Assembly: GCA_944470555.2 (NCBI GenBank)
Contig: OX104128.1
Coordinates: forward strand, 47,165,920-47,229,919
DNA from: Heterobilharzia americana
Taxonomy: Eukaryota > Platyhelminthes > Trematoda > Strigeidida > Schistosomatidae
Length of the DNA stretch: 64,000 nucleotides
Reading direction: 5' to 3'
Shown here: in pieces, positions 47,570 through 57,520 of the stretch
Layout: every line of letters starts with the position of its first letter
Position numbering within the stretch: position 1 is the first letter of the stretch
Notes under the pieces: model-generated
Databases searched by the model: none
What the model saw: only the letters and a program-made list of their open reading frames with translations
Told to the model about the DNA's origin: nothing
Program-made: the position numbers and the translations under genes

Positions 47570-47918
47570 GTCACGCGGTCAAACAGTATCATTTACTGGA
47601 TAACGTTTCAGACATAATTTATTGTCCATATTCATATCAGGTGACTCCACAACTTCAAGACAGAGTTTATATATTCCTAATTTTCTCTCCTTCTCTGTCA
47701 TGACAAGCTTAGTAGAAGTTTCCATATATCTGAGACAGGTACAGAATCATTTCGATTCCATGTATTTCGCGTTGATTTGATAAACAAAGACTCGATTATC
47801 AATCTCTCCCTCCACCCAACTAAGTTAGTTTTCAACACTGTTGCCCTATCCCACTCTACTGTATGATTGTGTGCAGAGGTATAGCCGAGCTTTTCTCTAA
47901 ATTTCTTATCTTATTAGG
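47570..47918 (+). repeat. Left arm of a 349-bp inverted repeat
   Basis: This block is nearly identical, inverted, to 48562-48910. Shared stretches include AACAGTATCATTTACTGGAT, CATGACAAGCTTAGTAGAAG and CAACACTGTTGCCCTATCCC. It flanks a Penelope-like coding fragment. Confidence 0.9.
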
Positions 47919-48561
47919 ATCTTTTAATCTTGATTTAGCTAAGTTTTTGTGCTCTGTTCTTCTGATTGACCGTCATCGACTACTTTGACCTTTGTATTTG
48001 GCCTCGCAATCATTTGGTAAACTAAATTAATTTGCTTAATTGCATCGATAGGATCTTTAAACCTACAAAGCTTGTTTCTAAGGGAGTGTGTTGCTTTAAG
48101 TGGCACTTTAATCCCAGCCTTATTGAGAATTCTTCGTAATGCTTCTGAGGTGCCTTCGTTGTGTGGTAACACATCAGAAGCTTTGAATTCTCTCTTAACC
48201 CTGCCACCATTATTATCACTAGTAGTAGAATTATTATTAGTAACACCTGTATTACTACTACTGCTACGCATAATATTTTTCTTTCGATTTCTTATGAATT
48301 TATTTATAGTTTTAAGGTGGGTAATTATGGAGACGCAAGGTATTCTTGATGTATCTTATTTCTTGTCATAGATTTTCCGCTCTATTAGTAAATTTTGTCG
48401 CCCCTTCACTTAGGCACTTAACTAAGCCTGCTTTAACTGAAATGGGGTGAGAGGATTTGAAGTCTTGGTACCAGTTAGAATGGGTATGTTTCCTATAGAC
48501 ACTAGTCTCTAAACTTCCGTCATGTGTTCGTTTAGTCTTGCAATCCAGAATTGCTAGCTCA
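47919..48561 (-). pseudogene. Penelope-like element RT-thumb/linker fragment
   Basis: The minus strand at about 48375-48561 encodes GELAILDCKTKRTHDGSLET followed by SVYRKHTHSNWYQDFKSSHP, the F-L-D-x-x-x-x-R ... S-V-Y-R-K-P-T-H-T-D signature of Penelope-like RT thumbs. Further down, 47939-48160 encodes LPHNEGTSEALRRILNKAGI, then KATHSLRNKLCRFKDPID and INLVYQMI, typical of the linker before the GIY-YIG domain. An Asn-rich tract lies between them. The piece is bounded on both sides by the 349-bp inverted repeats. The catalytic RT core and endonuclease are absent. Confidence 0.75.
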
Positions 48562-48910
48562 CCTAATAAGATAAGAAATTTAGAGAAAAGCTCGGCTATA
48601 CCTCTGCACACAATCATACAGTAGAGTGGGATAGGGCAACAGTGTTGAAAACTAACTTAGTTGGGTGGAGGGAGAGATTGATAATCGAGTCTTTGTTTAT
48701 CAAATCAACGCGAAATACATGGAATCGAAATGATTCTGTACCTGTCTCAGATATATGGAAACTTCTACTAAGCTTGTCATGACAGAGAAGGAGAGAAAAT
48801 TAGGAATATATAAACTCTGTCTTGAAGTTGTGGAGTCACCTGATATGAATATGGACAATAAATTATGTCTGAAACGTTATCCAGTAAATGATACTGTTTG
48901 ATCGTGTGAC
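48562..48910 (-). repeat. Right arm of the 349-bp inverted repeat
   Basis: Partner of 47570-47918. A diverged relative of its outer part lies alone at 58915-59040 (GATATGAATGTGGACGATAA compared with GATATGAATATGGACAATAA), so the arm is a dispersed sequence, probably a Penelope-type terminal repeat. Confidence 0.9.
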
Positions 48911-49084
48911 TTTTTAATAAACAGCTTAAAATGGAATTACAATCGACCACAGTGCCTAGGCTTTACTCCTTCACTTCTGTATTATTGAACAACCACTTTT
49001 GACAAGACGCATTGAATATCATCTATTTCATGGTCTTCGAATGTGGATCTCATTCACTAATGAAAGTACAGGATCCATGGGTAT

Positions 49085-49262
49085 CACTTAATCGAAGTGT
49101 TTCGTTGTAACTGGCAAACAGACAAACAAATTCAACGTAGAATTTCGCACAAAAGTGCATCGCTTCAAGTTACCTTTACAGTAGCATAACAGAAACAAGT
49201 CGATAGAACAGGACTGATATCCCAGCATAAAAAGGTGCATAGGAAGAGAACGAATTTGAAAA
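49085..49262 (-). mobile_element. RTE family B 3'-tail fragment
   Basis: Read on the minus strand, ...GTAACTTGAAGCGATGCAC...TGTGCGAAATTCTACGTTGA matches the tails at 29220-29275 and 14030-14100 (GGAAACTTGAGTCAATGCAC, TGTGCGAGGCTCTACGTTGA). It is a solitary decayed end. Confidence 0.55.
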
Positions 49263-51660
49263 TGAAGGTTAGTGAAACTATTCATGGATGTTGGTCATTG
49301 GTTCTAATGACCAGTAGCAAAAGTAGTATTTGCTCATGATTAGGGTGATAGGATTTTAGTGTAGAAGTGAATACATTTAGTTAGAACTTTAAAGGATCAA
49401 TACAAATAGAAAAGAAAAACCGAGTGAACTGAAGAAATAGGATGTGTTTTACAATTGATCTCAGTATTAAAACAGACGTAACAGCGAAGAAATTTCGTCT
49501 CGACAGTTTCATTTACTAAAGTTGTACATTCGTAGTTAAAACCATAGGAAACAAATGACAGTCTGTTGTTGATCGGTAGGGGCACGTGATTACTCTAACA
49601 TTCAAGAGTAAAATAGAAAGTTTCTAAAGACAAGACAATTGCTACTTTGGCCATTGTAAGGTTAGGCGATGCACTTAGTGGTTTCGAACATAAAGATCAG
49701 ATCTAAGTTTGCGAATTGCTAGTGATCTCGCTATGCTTAAATGACGCATTTGAAGCTTTTTTGAATAAATTATTTTGAAGGATTTATTAGGAGGGACCAG
49801 AATTTTGGAGATGATGAGATTTTCAAGAGTAAAACTGTTGACAATTTTTATCTCTTTTCTGAATAAATAAGTTGGAAAATATTTCCAAATATGGTTATGG
49901 AACAAACTGTATGGTCAGTGTACTTTGTTCCACAGAAAGAAGTAAAGTGACAGATGCACAATGAAGTACTGAAGTCCTTGTTTGTCATGAAAAATGTCTT
50001 ACTGTCGATTTTATTTGTCTGCTCGTACGTACATGATAAAGTCGCCCTTCAAACTAAATATTGGAGCTTGCGGTGTACGCATGCTTCGTCACATGAGATA
50101 ACAAACTTCGCTAGCATGTCGAATTATGAAAGTATGCAGTGTTTTTTAGGTACGCATTCAAAACCAGTGTGGTAATTCACTCGACCTAACAGATTCATCC
50201 TCCGAGTTTCTAAAGATTCCTTTTTTTATTTCTGGTTGATTTGCGGTGATATTTAAAGTGTTAAATACCTCAGGGAGTAAGTGTAATGCTCGACAGGATG
50301 GTGCAGTAGCAACTAATAAGAATGATGAATTCGTCGTTGCCTTTTTGTAATCTTTTTTTTGCGTCTCTGCTGATTGCAGTTTAGAAGTGAAAGAGGAAAT
50401 CTACTGAAAACTGCCTGTTGTTTCTCTAAAAGTCAGACTTTGAGGTGTTGTTGTCATGGTTGATTTCTGTGCAAAGATAGGAAGTGTAACTCACACAGAA
50501 ATACAATTAAGTGAAATGTTCGAAATCCCAGCCCGGTGAATAGATAATGTTGACCAACTGCCGTGCTCAGCTAATCATCTATTTCTAGCCGGCAAGAATT
50601 TCAGGCGTACCAAGAAGCAGTGTGTGGCGTGGTGTACAGTAATCTCAGTTATCACTGTACAGGGTTGGTGGGAGATTGTTGCTCACTCTGGAGCATCATG
50701 TGTTATTTCAAGGACGTATTTTAGCAATTAAATGAACCTCAGGAAGATCATTTGTAGATCAGCTCAGTAATGAGGATTTTAAGATTGTCTTCAAAAAAGA
50801 ACTCGCTTTGTTATCATTGGAAAATGACAACGGTATTTATGCTGAAGAAGCCTGGTGCATCTCTAATCTGCTGTGAAAACAGCAATAAATACTCTAGCCA
50901 ATATTCAGTAAAAAGTAAGGAAGAACCAGCTCATCTCAACAGCTTTATCTAAGTGGGCGCAAAGAAACGCCTCTGGAAGCCCTTAGAACAATTAGAAGCG
51001 AAAGTGGCTGAGGTGATGACTGGCACAGGGTCTGCGAAATCACTATGAAAAGCGAAAGCAGAGGAGATCGGAAGTAGGCAGTTATTTAAACTTATCAAGG
51101 AAATTGAGGTGGAGAAGCTAGTCGCTGGCGAGGTCATAGAAGTGAAAGTTAGTTCTGTTATTAACTTGCAGGAATGGTAACTCCATGGAACACTACGGTA
51201 AAATTTTCAACTGGCCTCCAGCTGTCCTTCGGTTACTCGCTATCAATTCGCATTCAGTGAAGCGTTGTAGTGGTACTTCCTACTCGCAGAAGATTGTAGG
51301 TAACCTGAAACTCAGGAGCACAGCAGGAGCCAATGTGCTTACATAAGATGTATTTGAAGACAGTAGCACAAGGTTTGGTTGACTGATTAAGTCGTTCACT
51401 GGTGTATTCAAGTTAGATATGAATGTGCATGACTGGTTTCAACCATGACTATTTCAGTCTTCAAGGCGAGAAGGCATTTCTGTTATGATAACAGTGAAAG
51501 GGTCAGCTAGGCAAACATGACTCCGAAAACTCTAGGTTTGGAGTCAACAAACGCCTAAGAAAAACTTGGGAGCAATGAAAAGGAGAAAAAAGGGGGTGGC
51601 TTCAAACTTGATTATGGGTGTGTCAACCTGGTCTCCCCCCCCACGGCCAAATCTTGTCAC
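49263..51660. other. No recognisable gene
   Basis: This 2.4-kb stretch has only short frames with no domain. A 62-codon minus frame at 50949-51137 and its complement look like decayed coding or repeat sequence but cannot be assigned. Confidence 0.45.
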
Positions 51661-51679
51661 AGGCATAGTTATGAGTGTC

Positions 51680-53110
51680 GGTCATTAGCTATACTTTTAG
51701 ATCTGAAGATGGCATTTCACTTCGCCAGTCGAAAAGTCATGTGGCAGTGTCTCATTAAAATGTTTTTCAGATATGTACATCACCTTACGCATTACTACCT
51801 ACCGGAACACTCATGGTCGTGTTAGGACCTATGGTAGACCGTCAACTGATTCTCCTACGTCGAGTTATTCCCACTAATAGCGTCAACTATATTTTTATTG
51901 TTATTATTAAATCTTGATAATTGTTTGGTGTTTTACTTGCTTTTAAGTTTGTTATTGAACATTTCATCACAAGGCTAGGTGGCTCCATCATCACTTCATA
52001 AACTTTGTCATTAACATTCTCATGGTGGTTTCCCTGTCGTCTTCTGACTTTACAAGGATTCGCCTTATCACAAGAGACTCCTTAGTATACCTAGAATACA
52101 CAGATGAAGTAGTTTTGTTATGCACAGATGCTGATGGCATGCAGATTCATTTGGATAGCTTGAGTGGCAATTTGAGAATGTTTGGGGTGTTTTTCTCACC
52201 GATTGAATGCTGGGGCTTACATCAGGATTGGTGTGTGATGATACTTATTTGAACAAAAGGTGAAATGGTTGAGTGGATGGATCATTTCAATAACTTTGGA
52301 AGTCGAACCAACCGTGGTGGCTCAGTGACCAAGGAAATGTTTGGACGTATTCGAAAAGTTGACTTAGCGTTCGCCAACTAACACCACTAATGGTATCGTC
52401 GAGATATCCTGCTGGTTACTAAGCATTTGAGTATAGTGCGCCGCATTCCTCTTTTTCTTGTTGTATGACTGTGAAACATGGTCAATCAAGATGGAGGACA
52501 CGAGAAGACTTCGGGTATCCTACCACCATCCGTTTAGAGGTTTATTCGTATATCATGAAGTCATTACGCTATTAATTTACAGGTCTTAAGGAAAAGATGT
52601 AAGCCAGATGATGAAATTGTAAACCTTCATAGAGTCAGACGTCCGGGCCATGTGTTACGCATATTTAGTGACTATCTATCTGATTGTGCAAACATTTTAG
52701 CCGAAGTAGGGTTAGATAAGGCGAACGTAACGCCTGGCAATATTAATACGTGGCGTCAGTCCATAAAGTTTTTCGTCGGTGTGAGTGGCGTAAAGAAGTG
52801 TGACTTTATGGTTGAGTTTGACTCGGTCACTGAAATCAGTGTGTAGAACCCCTAGGTGATGTGACTTCGAATCGACGTCCGTGGTGCACATACACCTAGC
52901 ATTTTCATCCAATCGTTGTATGACACGTCGTTTGGTTTACCCCTCTTCCTTTCTTATTATCATCTATGGGTTCCGATTGTATTTTCCTTCATATTGCTTT
53001 CTTGTATGTTGATGTGGTGATGCGAGGTGTGGTAGACTGTACTGTTAGGTATTAATTCCAACTTCGATGTTGATACTGACTAACTGAGACTTACTGATGG
53101 TATCCTTGTT
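51680..53110 (+). mobile_element. RTE-clade LINE RT and 3' tail (family B)
   Basis: An AILLDLKMAFHFASRKVMWQ-like stretch (about 51690-51750, the L-D-L-K-A-A-F-D block) leads into the open frame 52022-52252 with LEYTDEVVLLCTDADGMQ, again Y-T-D-E instead of Y-A-D-D. Then come IRKVDLAFAN, a L-L-L-Y-D-C-E-T-W block near 52455, and a tail ending ACTGACTAACTGAGACTTAC near 53085. About 51923-52306 is a near-identical direct repeat of 19901-20283. Confidence 0.75.
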
Positions 53111-53269
53111 TTAGTCTGAAATTATTCATAATTTGGGTTTTGGAATGATTCTGGATATGCGAAGCGAAACTATCTTTCCAGTGGTGTCTTAACTGCCTAA
53201 CTAAATTTCAGCTCTTATAGTTTTCTCAGCTAGATTACAAATTTTGAATCAATTGTACTGTTCCATAGT

Positions 53270-53375
53270 GAATCTGTCACACAATGATTCAGCCAGGCGA
53301 CAATCGATTAGTATGTCATGTGTTCGAAACCCGCCCCATCTACCAAGGTTTGAATAACCAGCATGTGGAACAAGA
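53270..53375 (+). mobile_element. tRNA-derived SINE copy (family X, copy 4)
   Basis: A B-box-like TGTTCGAAACCC is followed by CGCCCCATCTACCAAGGTTTGAAT, the family body in shortened form. It abuts the 5' truncated RTE copy that follows. Confidence 0.45.
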
Positions 53376-53384
53376 TCCGGATTT

Positions 53385-53833
53385 TCAAAACCAACGTCAA
53401 GTCAGTGCTACTTTGTGATGGATAAGAGACTTAGCGCGTTACGAAAGGCATTTCCAACAAACTACAGACATTCATCAACAATTACCTACGCTCGTTACTG
53501 AAGATCAGATGGCCAGGAAGAATAAGCAACAAGGAACTCTGGGAACGAACCAACCAAGAACCTATCACTCAACAAATATGAAGAAGAAGTGGAGATGGAT
53601 TGGGCATACACTGAGAAGGCCGAGTGGGGACATCACGCGTCAGGCCCTCGAGTGGAGTCCCCATGGGAAGCGATGAGTTGAACGTCCGAGGTGAGGGTGA
53701 CATGGAGGAGATTGTGCGAGGAGGAAATGAGAGCTTGTGGGGTGTCGTGGAGCCAGGTTCAAAAGATCTCAGAGAACAGAGTGGAATGGAGACGTGCTAC
53801 TGAAGCCCTATGTTCCATTAGGAACCCAAGGGA
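53385..53833 (+). mobile_element. RTE-clade LINE 3' end (family A, copy 5)
   Basis: The sequence repeats the last ~450 bases of family A: AACGTCAAGTCAGTGCT, TGGAGATGGATTGGGCATAC, CATGGAGGAGATTGTGCGAG, then CCATTAGGAACCCAAGGGAC. It is more diverged than copies 1 and 2 and is broken by stops. It runs directly into the AAT array. Confidence 0.8.
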
Positions 53834-53835
53834 CA

Positions 53836-53890
<55 letters not shown>

Positions 53891-53891
53891 T
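53836..53891 (+). repeat. AAT microsatellite at an RTE tail
   Basis: About 18 AAT units start at the ACAAATAATAAT end of the family A copy. The Asn-rich open frame across it is an artefact of the repeat. Confidence 0.95.
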
Positions 53892-54214
53892 AATTAGTCT
53901 GCAAACAATAGGTGTAGCCTGTCGGTTACTGCTAGGACATGTATGTGGTCTCTGAGTACAATTTGTTTTCCTAATCCTACATCTTTTAGCAAGGCTCTTT
54001 ATGTGCCATGTTAAATCAACTTTTCATGGATTGTTATATCATTGCTTTTGATATCTGTGGTCAGAAGCAGTCGTAAGCTTAAAATATTCAGGATACTGTT
54101 TGGAAAGGTAATATTTCACAATGTACTTCTGGATCCACTTCTGTTTGGTGGTTATTATCTACTTGGGCATCTGCATTCGAAATATTGCTTCTTTTTGTTG
54201 TATTCATCTTCGTG

Positions 54215-54385
54215 ACTTGTAGTGAAATCCAGGCCACATTTTTTGTCCTATTTGGAACTCGTCAGCCGGACTTATCTATACCCCAGTTAATGATGTTATT
54301 CCCACTCAGACTCGAACCCAGTACCTATCGCTTCAAATGCCACAGGGTAACTCACTAGAGCACAATGGCCAGCAGTTTTGCAACG
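54215..54385 (-). mobile_element. Sm-alpha-type SINE with degenerate hammerhead
   Basis: On the minus strand a polymerase III B box GGGTTCGAGTC (54309-54319) is followed by GAGTGGGAATAACATCATTA and ACTGGGGTATAGATAAGTCC, then the hammerhead block. Order and sequence match the schistosome Sm-alpha SINE layout known from the literature. Confidence 0.65.
54222..54270 (-). ncRNA. Degenerate hammerhead ribozyme
   Basis: The minus strand reads CTGACGA (54259-54265), a valid CUGANGA core. It then has GTTCCAAATAGGAC forming stem II and loop. The expected GAAA has become AAAA, and GUC at the cleavage site has become GGC before CTGGATTTCACT. The fold is still visible, but the core changes predict no activity. 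Confidence 0.65.
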
Positions 54386-54799
54386 GGTATCAATTATTGT
54401 TTATTGATACTTGTAATTTCCCGTTTCTTCGGATACTTCTGTTTGTTTTGTTTTTTTGACCATTTTATAGCGGACCGAAGAAATGAAAGTAGAACTCTCG
54501 GACAGGCTTCATTAGCCGTAATACTTTGTTTTAAGAGGAATGTTATTGAAGAATTCTTCTACTGTGTTGTTGCATACCTCAGTGCAAGAGCTATTGATTC
54601 CTCATCTCATTCCATACGACTGATAGTTACAAAATAGTCACTTGTTATGTGAAATCAGTTACCATGCGTAATCTCAGTTTCCACATGTTAAATTGCATAT
54701 TTTATTTCTCTGAGTTACGAAGCTTTATAGTTATTTGATTAAGTTGTATATATGTATGACTCATGTGGTACACAGTACAGAGACTGAAGCCATTAAGAG

Positions 54800-54932
54800 T
54801 GTCTCTAAGACCACCCTGGTGACTCCCAAGATAACCGATTAAGTTTATTCGTTTCATGGAAAACTATCACTGCCACCAAAATAAAGAAACCTAATTGGTT
54901 AAGTTGGCCGTTGCTAGGATGGCTTTGTCTCC
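54800..54932. mobile_element. MITE-like palindrome, short form
   Basis: The left half GTCTCTAAGACCACCCTGGT...CGATTAAGTTTATTC is the inverted partner of ...AAAGAAACCTAATTGGTTAA...GTTGCTAGGATGGCTTTGTC. The halves meet head to head with almost no loop. The same terminal sequence bounds the 292-bp palindrome at 57229-57520, so these are two members of one family. Confidence 0.6.
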
Positions 54933-55639
54933 TGTTTCCTACTGCAAGAGTTGACATGGTGAACGATTGAAAGTTATAGGATTACGAATATTATTTCTTA
55001 TTGTGTTCACTTTAGTTAGTGACAAATAAACGCGGATAAAACATGTTGTGGTAGTATTGCAGTTACTCTATATGCTACTCTACTAACTACTAAAATAATC
55101 AATTCGGTCTAGATATATGTGAAAAAAGTACTTTTGCAACTGAAATAAAAAGCTGCAATTGGTTATTTAAGTGGTTGCCTGAGTACTTTTTTGAGTCCCT
55201 TGTGGTATTCAGATAGGGAGGTGTGTATAAAGCCAGAATCTTGTGTGTCAATTACATATTTTTCAGTTTTCAGTTCTAGAATTCAGTCTCAGGGTATATC
55301 ATTTTATTTGTGGGTATAGCGGATTAATGCAGACGTTTGTATTCACTTTTCTTAAAAGCATATATGATAAGCAACTTTTTAAAGGAGAATTCATATTAAA
55401 TCACTGCAATTTTGTTAAAATTCTCATTAACCTTTAATCCTAGGTAGGAATCATATATATCACAACTTAAGGAAGATTAAGCAGACTCATATTACGCTGG
55501 AACCCTCATCGAAAATTATTTCTTCATTAATTTTGTAAGCTTAGCACATAAACCTGCGTTAGGGAACAACACAACTTTCGTATAATCTTTAACCTGAAAA
55601 TACTAAAAACCATGCTTATACTAACTAAACGAAGCATTG

Positions 55640-55760
55640 ACTGCTGTTATTTATTGATATTTGTCTCAGTGGGGGACAATATAACTCACTGGGGTGCAGG
55701 TAAATCCAGCTGAAGAGTCCCAAATAGAACGAAATACGAGTCCTAGATTCCTGTACTAAC
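55640..55760 (+). mobile_element. Sm-alpha-type SINE remnant with hammerhead
   Basis: TCTCAGTGGGGGACAATATA and CACTGGGGTGCAGGTAAATC lead into the hammerhead core, in the same order as the element at 54215-54385. The upstream polymerase III boxes are not recognisable in this copy. Confidence 0.6.
55703..55751 (+). ncRNA. Hammerhead ribozyme, core motifs intact
   Basis: AATCCAG (stem I, 5' side) is followed by CTGAAGA (55710-55716, a valid CUGANGA), stem II GTCCCAAATAGAAC with weakened pairing, and GAAA (55731-55734). A very short stem III then leads to GTC (55740-55742), followed by CTAGATTCC pairing with stem I with one mismatch. This is the type I layout of the schistosome Sm-alpha hammerhead. 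Core nucleotides are kept; stems II and III carry mismatches, so activity is uncertain. Confidence 0.75.
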
Positions 55761-55879
55761 CACCAAGTAAACTATAATGCGGTAGAATCAGCCAAGTTGA
55801 ACTAGACGACAGTTATTTGATGACGAAATTGGATTTAGGTCACGCTATATGGTGAACTGAGAGAAGTAGGTAGTGTGGA

Positions 55880-56060
55880 CCATTGGATTCCGACCCAGTG
55901 AGTCAGTGGTAACGTGCTGGCCGCAGAACCTGAAGGTCCTGATTTCGAGCCCTGTTGAGGCTGGGTCATAGGTGTCCATTGCTGAGGAGTCCTATACTAT
56001 GATGAAACAGCTGTCCAGTGCTCCCAAATTTCCAATGTTCCTCCAATTGATGTTAGACCA
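55880..56060 (+). mobile_element. tRNA-derived SINE with a second hammerhead type
   Basis: The element starts near CCCAGTGAGTCAGTGGTAAC (A-box-like), with a B-box-like GATTTCGAGCC at 55941-55951. It continues through GGCTGGGTCATAGGTGTCC into a hammerhead at 55972-56026. The body differs from the Sm-alpha copies at 54215 and 55640, so it is a separate subfamily. Confidence 0.6.
55972..56026 (+). ncRNA. Hammerhead ribozyme, second subfamily
   Basis: CATTG (55977-55981) is followed by CTGAGGA (55982-55988, a valid CUGANGA). GTCC...GAT forms a weakened stem II, then GAAA (56004-56007), a short CAGCTG stem III, and GTC (56013-56015). CAGTG then pairs with CATTG as stem I. All core elements are present in type I order. 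Confidence 0.65.
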
Positions 56061-56600
56061 TGATGAATTCCAACCTTAAATCAATTAATAAACCTCCACA
56101 AATCTCCAAATAGAAATAGCAAAGATGTTTAATTTTAATCAGGAGTAAGAAATAAAAATTGATTAAATCAATCCATATACGTGAATTTCGTGTTTTGTCA
56201 TAAGAAAACAGATTCTCATTTACCACCAGTATCTCAAATGGACGAATAAACAAAATCTAAATAATCTAAGTTTTTGAATATAATTAACTATTCTGATAAA
56301 AGTGAAAGTTGACTTTATATATAGTCAAAAATACTTTCAATAATAAGGAATGCTTGTTTTATTTGATTTTTAACCACTATTTTTTTCATAGCTGTTCAGT
56401 TAAATTAACTAAATATTAGTAAAAGTCTTTCACATAAAATGTTATATAGCTCATTAACAGTGAAAGTCAATAGTTATTGAGGAAAAATGTTGTATAATTA
56501 ATGTTGTGAACAATCTCTTGAGAATAATCTATGCTCAGTTTGATTATCTAAGATAATCGTGGTTTAGTAGATTCATATTACTGATAAAAGATGATGATTG
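56061..56600. other. No recognisable gene
   Basis: AT-rich intergenic DNA with only short chance frames. Confidence 0.45.
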
Positions 56601-56677
56601 AAAGTAAAATGACGATCCAAATTGCGCCTGGTTTCGAACCCTTGGCTTTTGGGTTACCTGCTTCATTTAGTCAGCAT

Positions 56678-56752
56678 CTGTCCAGTAGTTCAATTGGTAG
56701 ATCGGCGAGCCAGTAACTTGAAGGCTATTGGTTTCAATCCTTCAGGGAACTA
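56678..56752 (+). mobile_element. tRNA-like sequence (pseudo-tRNA or SINE head)
   Basis: A near-perfect A box TAGTTCAATTGGTAG (56686-56700) and a B box GGTTTCAATCC (56730-56740) are spaced as in a tRNA. The anticodon arm does not close into a credible tRNA, so it is more likely a SINE head or pseudogene. A second B-box-like GGGTTCGAAACC lies just upstream on the minus strand (about 56628-56640). Confidence 0.5.
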
Positions 56753-57228
56753 GATTTTCATTTCACCTTCAATCATCACCCAGTATCAATAATCTATTCA
56801 GTACTTTTTTTGACATTTTTCACAGCTCTAGAATTAGACTAACTCCATGTTAATGGTGATAGTCGCTCATCTTTTCTGATGATGATGATGCTTACCTATT
56901 GAATTTGTCGACTAGTGTATTTTGTTGAGCAGTTTTGTTAAGTATTCAGTCAAAGAAATGTCGTAATGTTTAACATACATGTGCAGTTAAATTAATCGAA
57001 AACAGACTTATCACCCACCGTTAAGTTCATCAGTGTACTTAGCACAACTCAGTAAGCGGTCATTCCACTCTCGAAATAAAAGTACCTAAGCCATTTGTAA
57101 ACGGGATAACGAGTCTAAGTCCTAACCTATCAAAATCATAGTCCAAGTGATTTGTATCAGACGTATGAGCTGCTAAAACTAGTCAGGCATCCACTTATTT
57201 AGATTGGCACAATTTAAAATTACGGGCA

Positions 57229-57520
57229 GCTTTAAAGACCACCCTGGCAACGGCCGAAATAACTAATTAAGTTTCTTTATTTCGGCTGGAAAGGCAGATT
57301 TTCATAAAATAGATAAGTTAAATTAGATGTTTCAGTTGTTGCTAAGGTGACCACTAAAGTCACTTGAATTACGACAAGATTCAAGTGACTTTTAAGTTCA
57401 CTCTAGCACCAAGTGAAATAACCAATCAGATTTTTCTATTTTATGAAAATCTGCCTCTTCAGCCTAAGTGAAGAAATCTGACTGGTTATTTCAATCGTTG
57501 CTAGGGCGGCCTTTAAAATC
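57229..57520. mobile_element. MITE-like 292-bp palindrome with nested hairpin
   Basis: The left arm 57229-57312 (GCTTTAAAGACCACCCTGGC ... TTCATAAAATAG) matches the inverted right arm 57436-57520 (CTATTTTATGAAAATCTGCC ... GGCGGCCTTTAAAATC) with some substitutions. Inside is a second palindrome: TAAAGTCACTTGAA (57355-57368) faces TTCAAGTGACTTTT (57380-57393), extended by GTTGCTAAGGTGA versus TCACTCTAGCACC. There is no coding capacity. Its size and terminal repeats suit a non-autonomous DNA element. Confidence 0.7.

Noticed and set aside
53737..53955. Asn-rich open frame
   Set aside because: It is the AAT microsatellite at an RTE tail read in one phase, not a protein.
56678..56752. Functional tRNA gene
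   Set aside because: A and B boxes are good, but the anticodon arm and acceptor stem do not fold convincingly; kept as tRNA-like or SINE.
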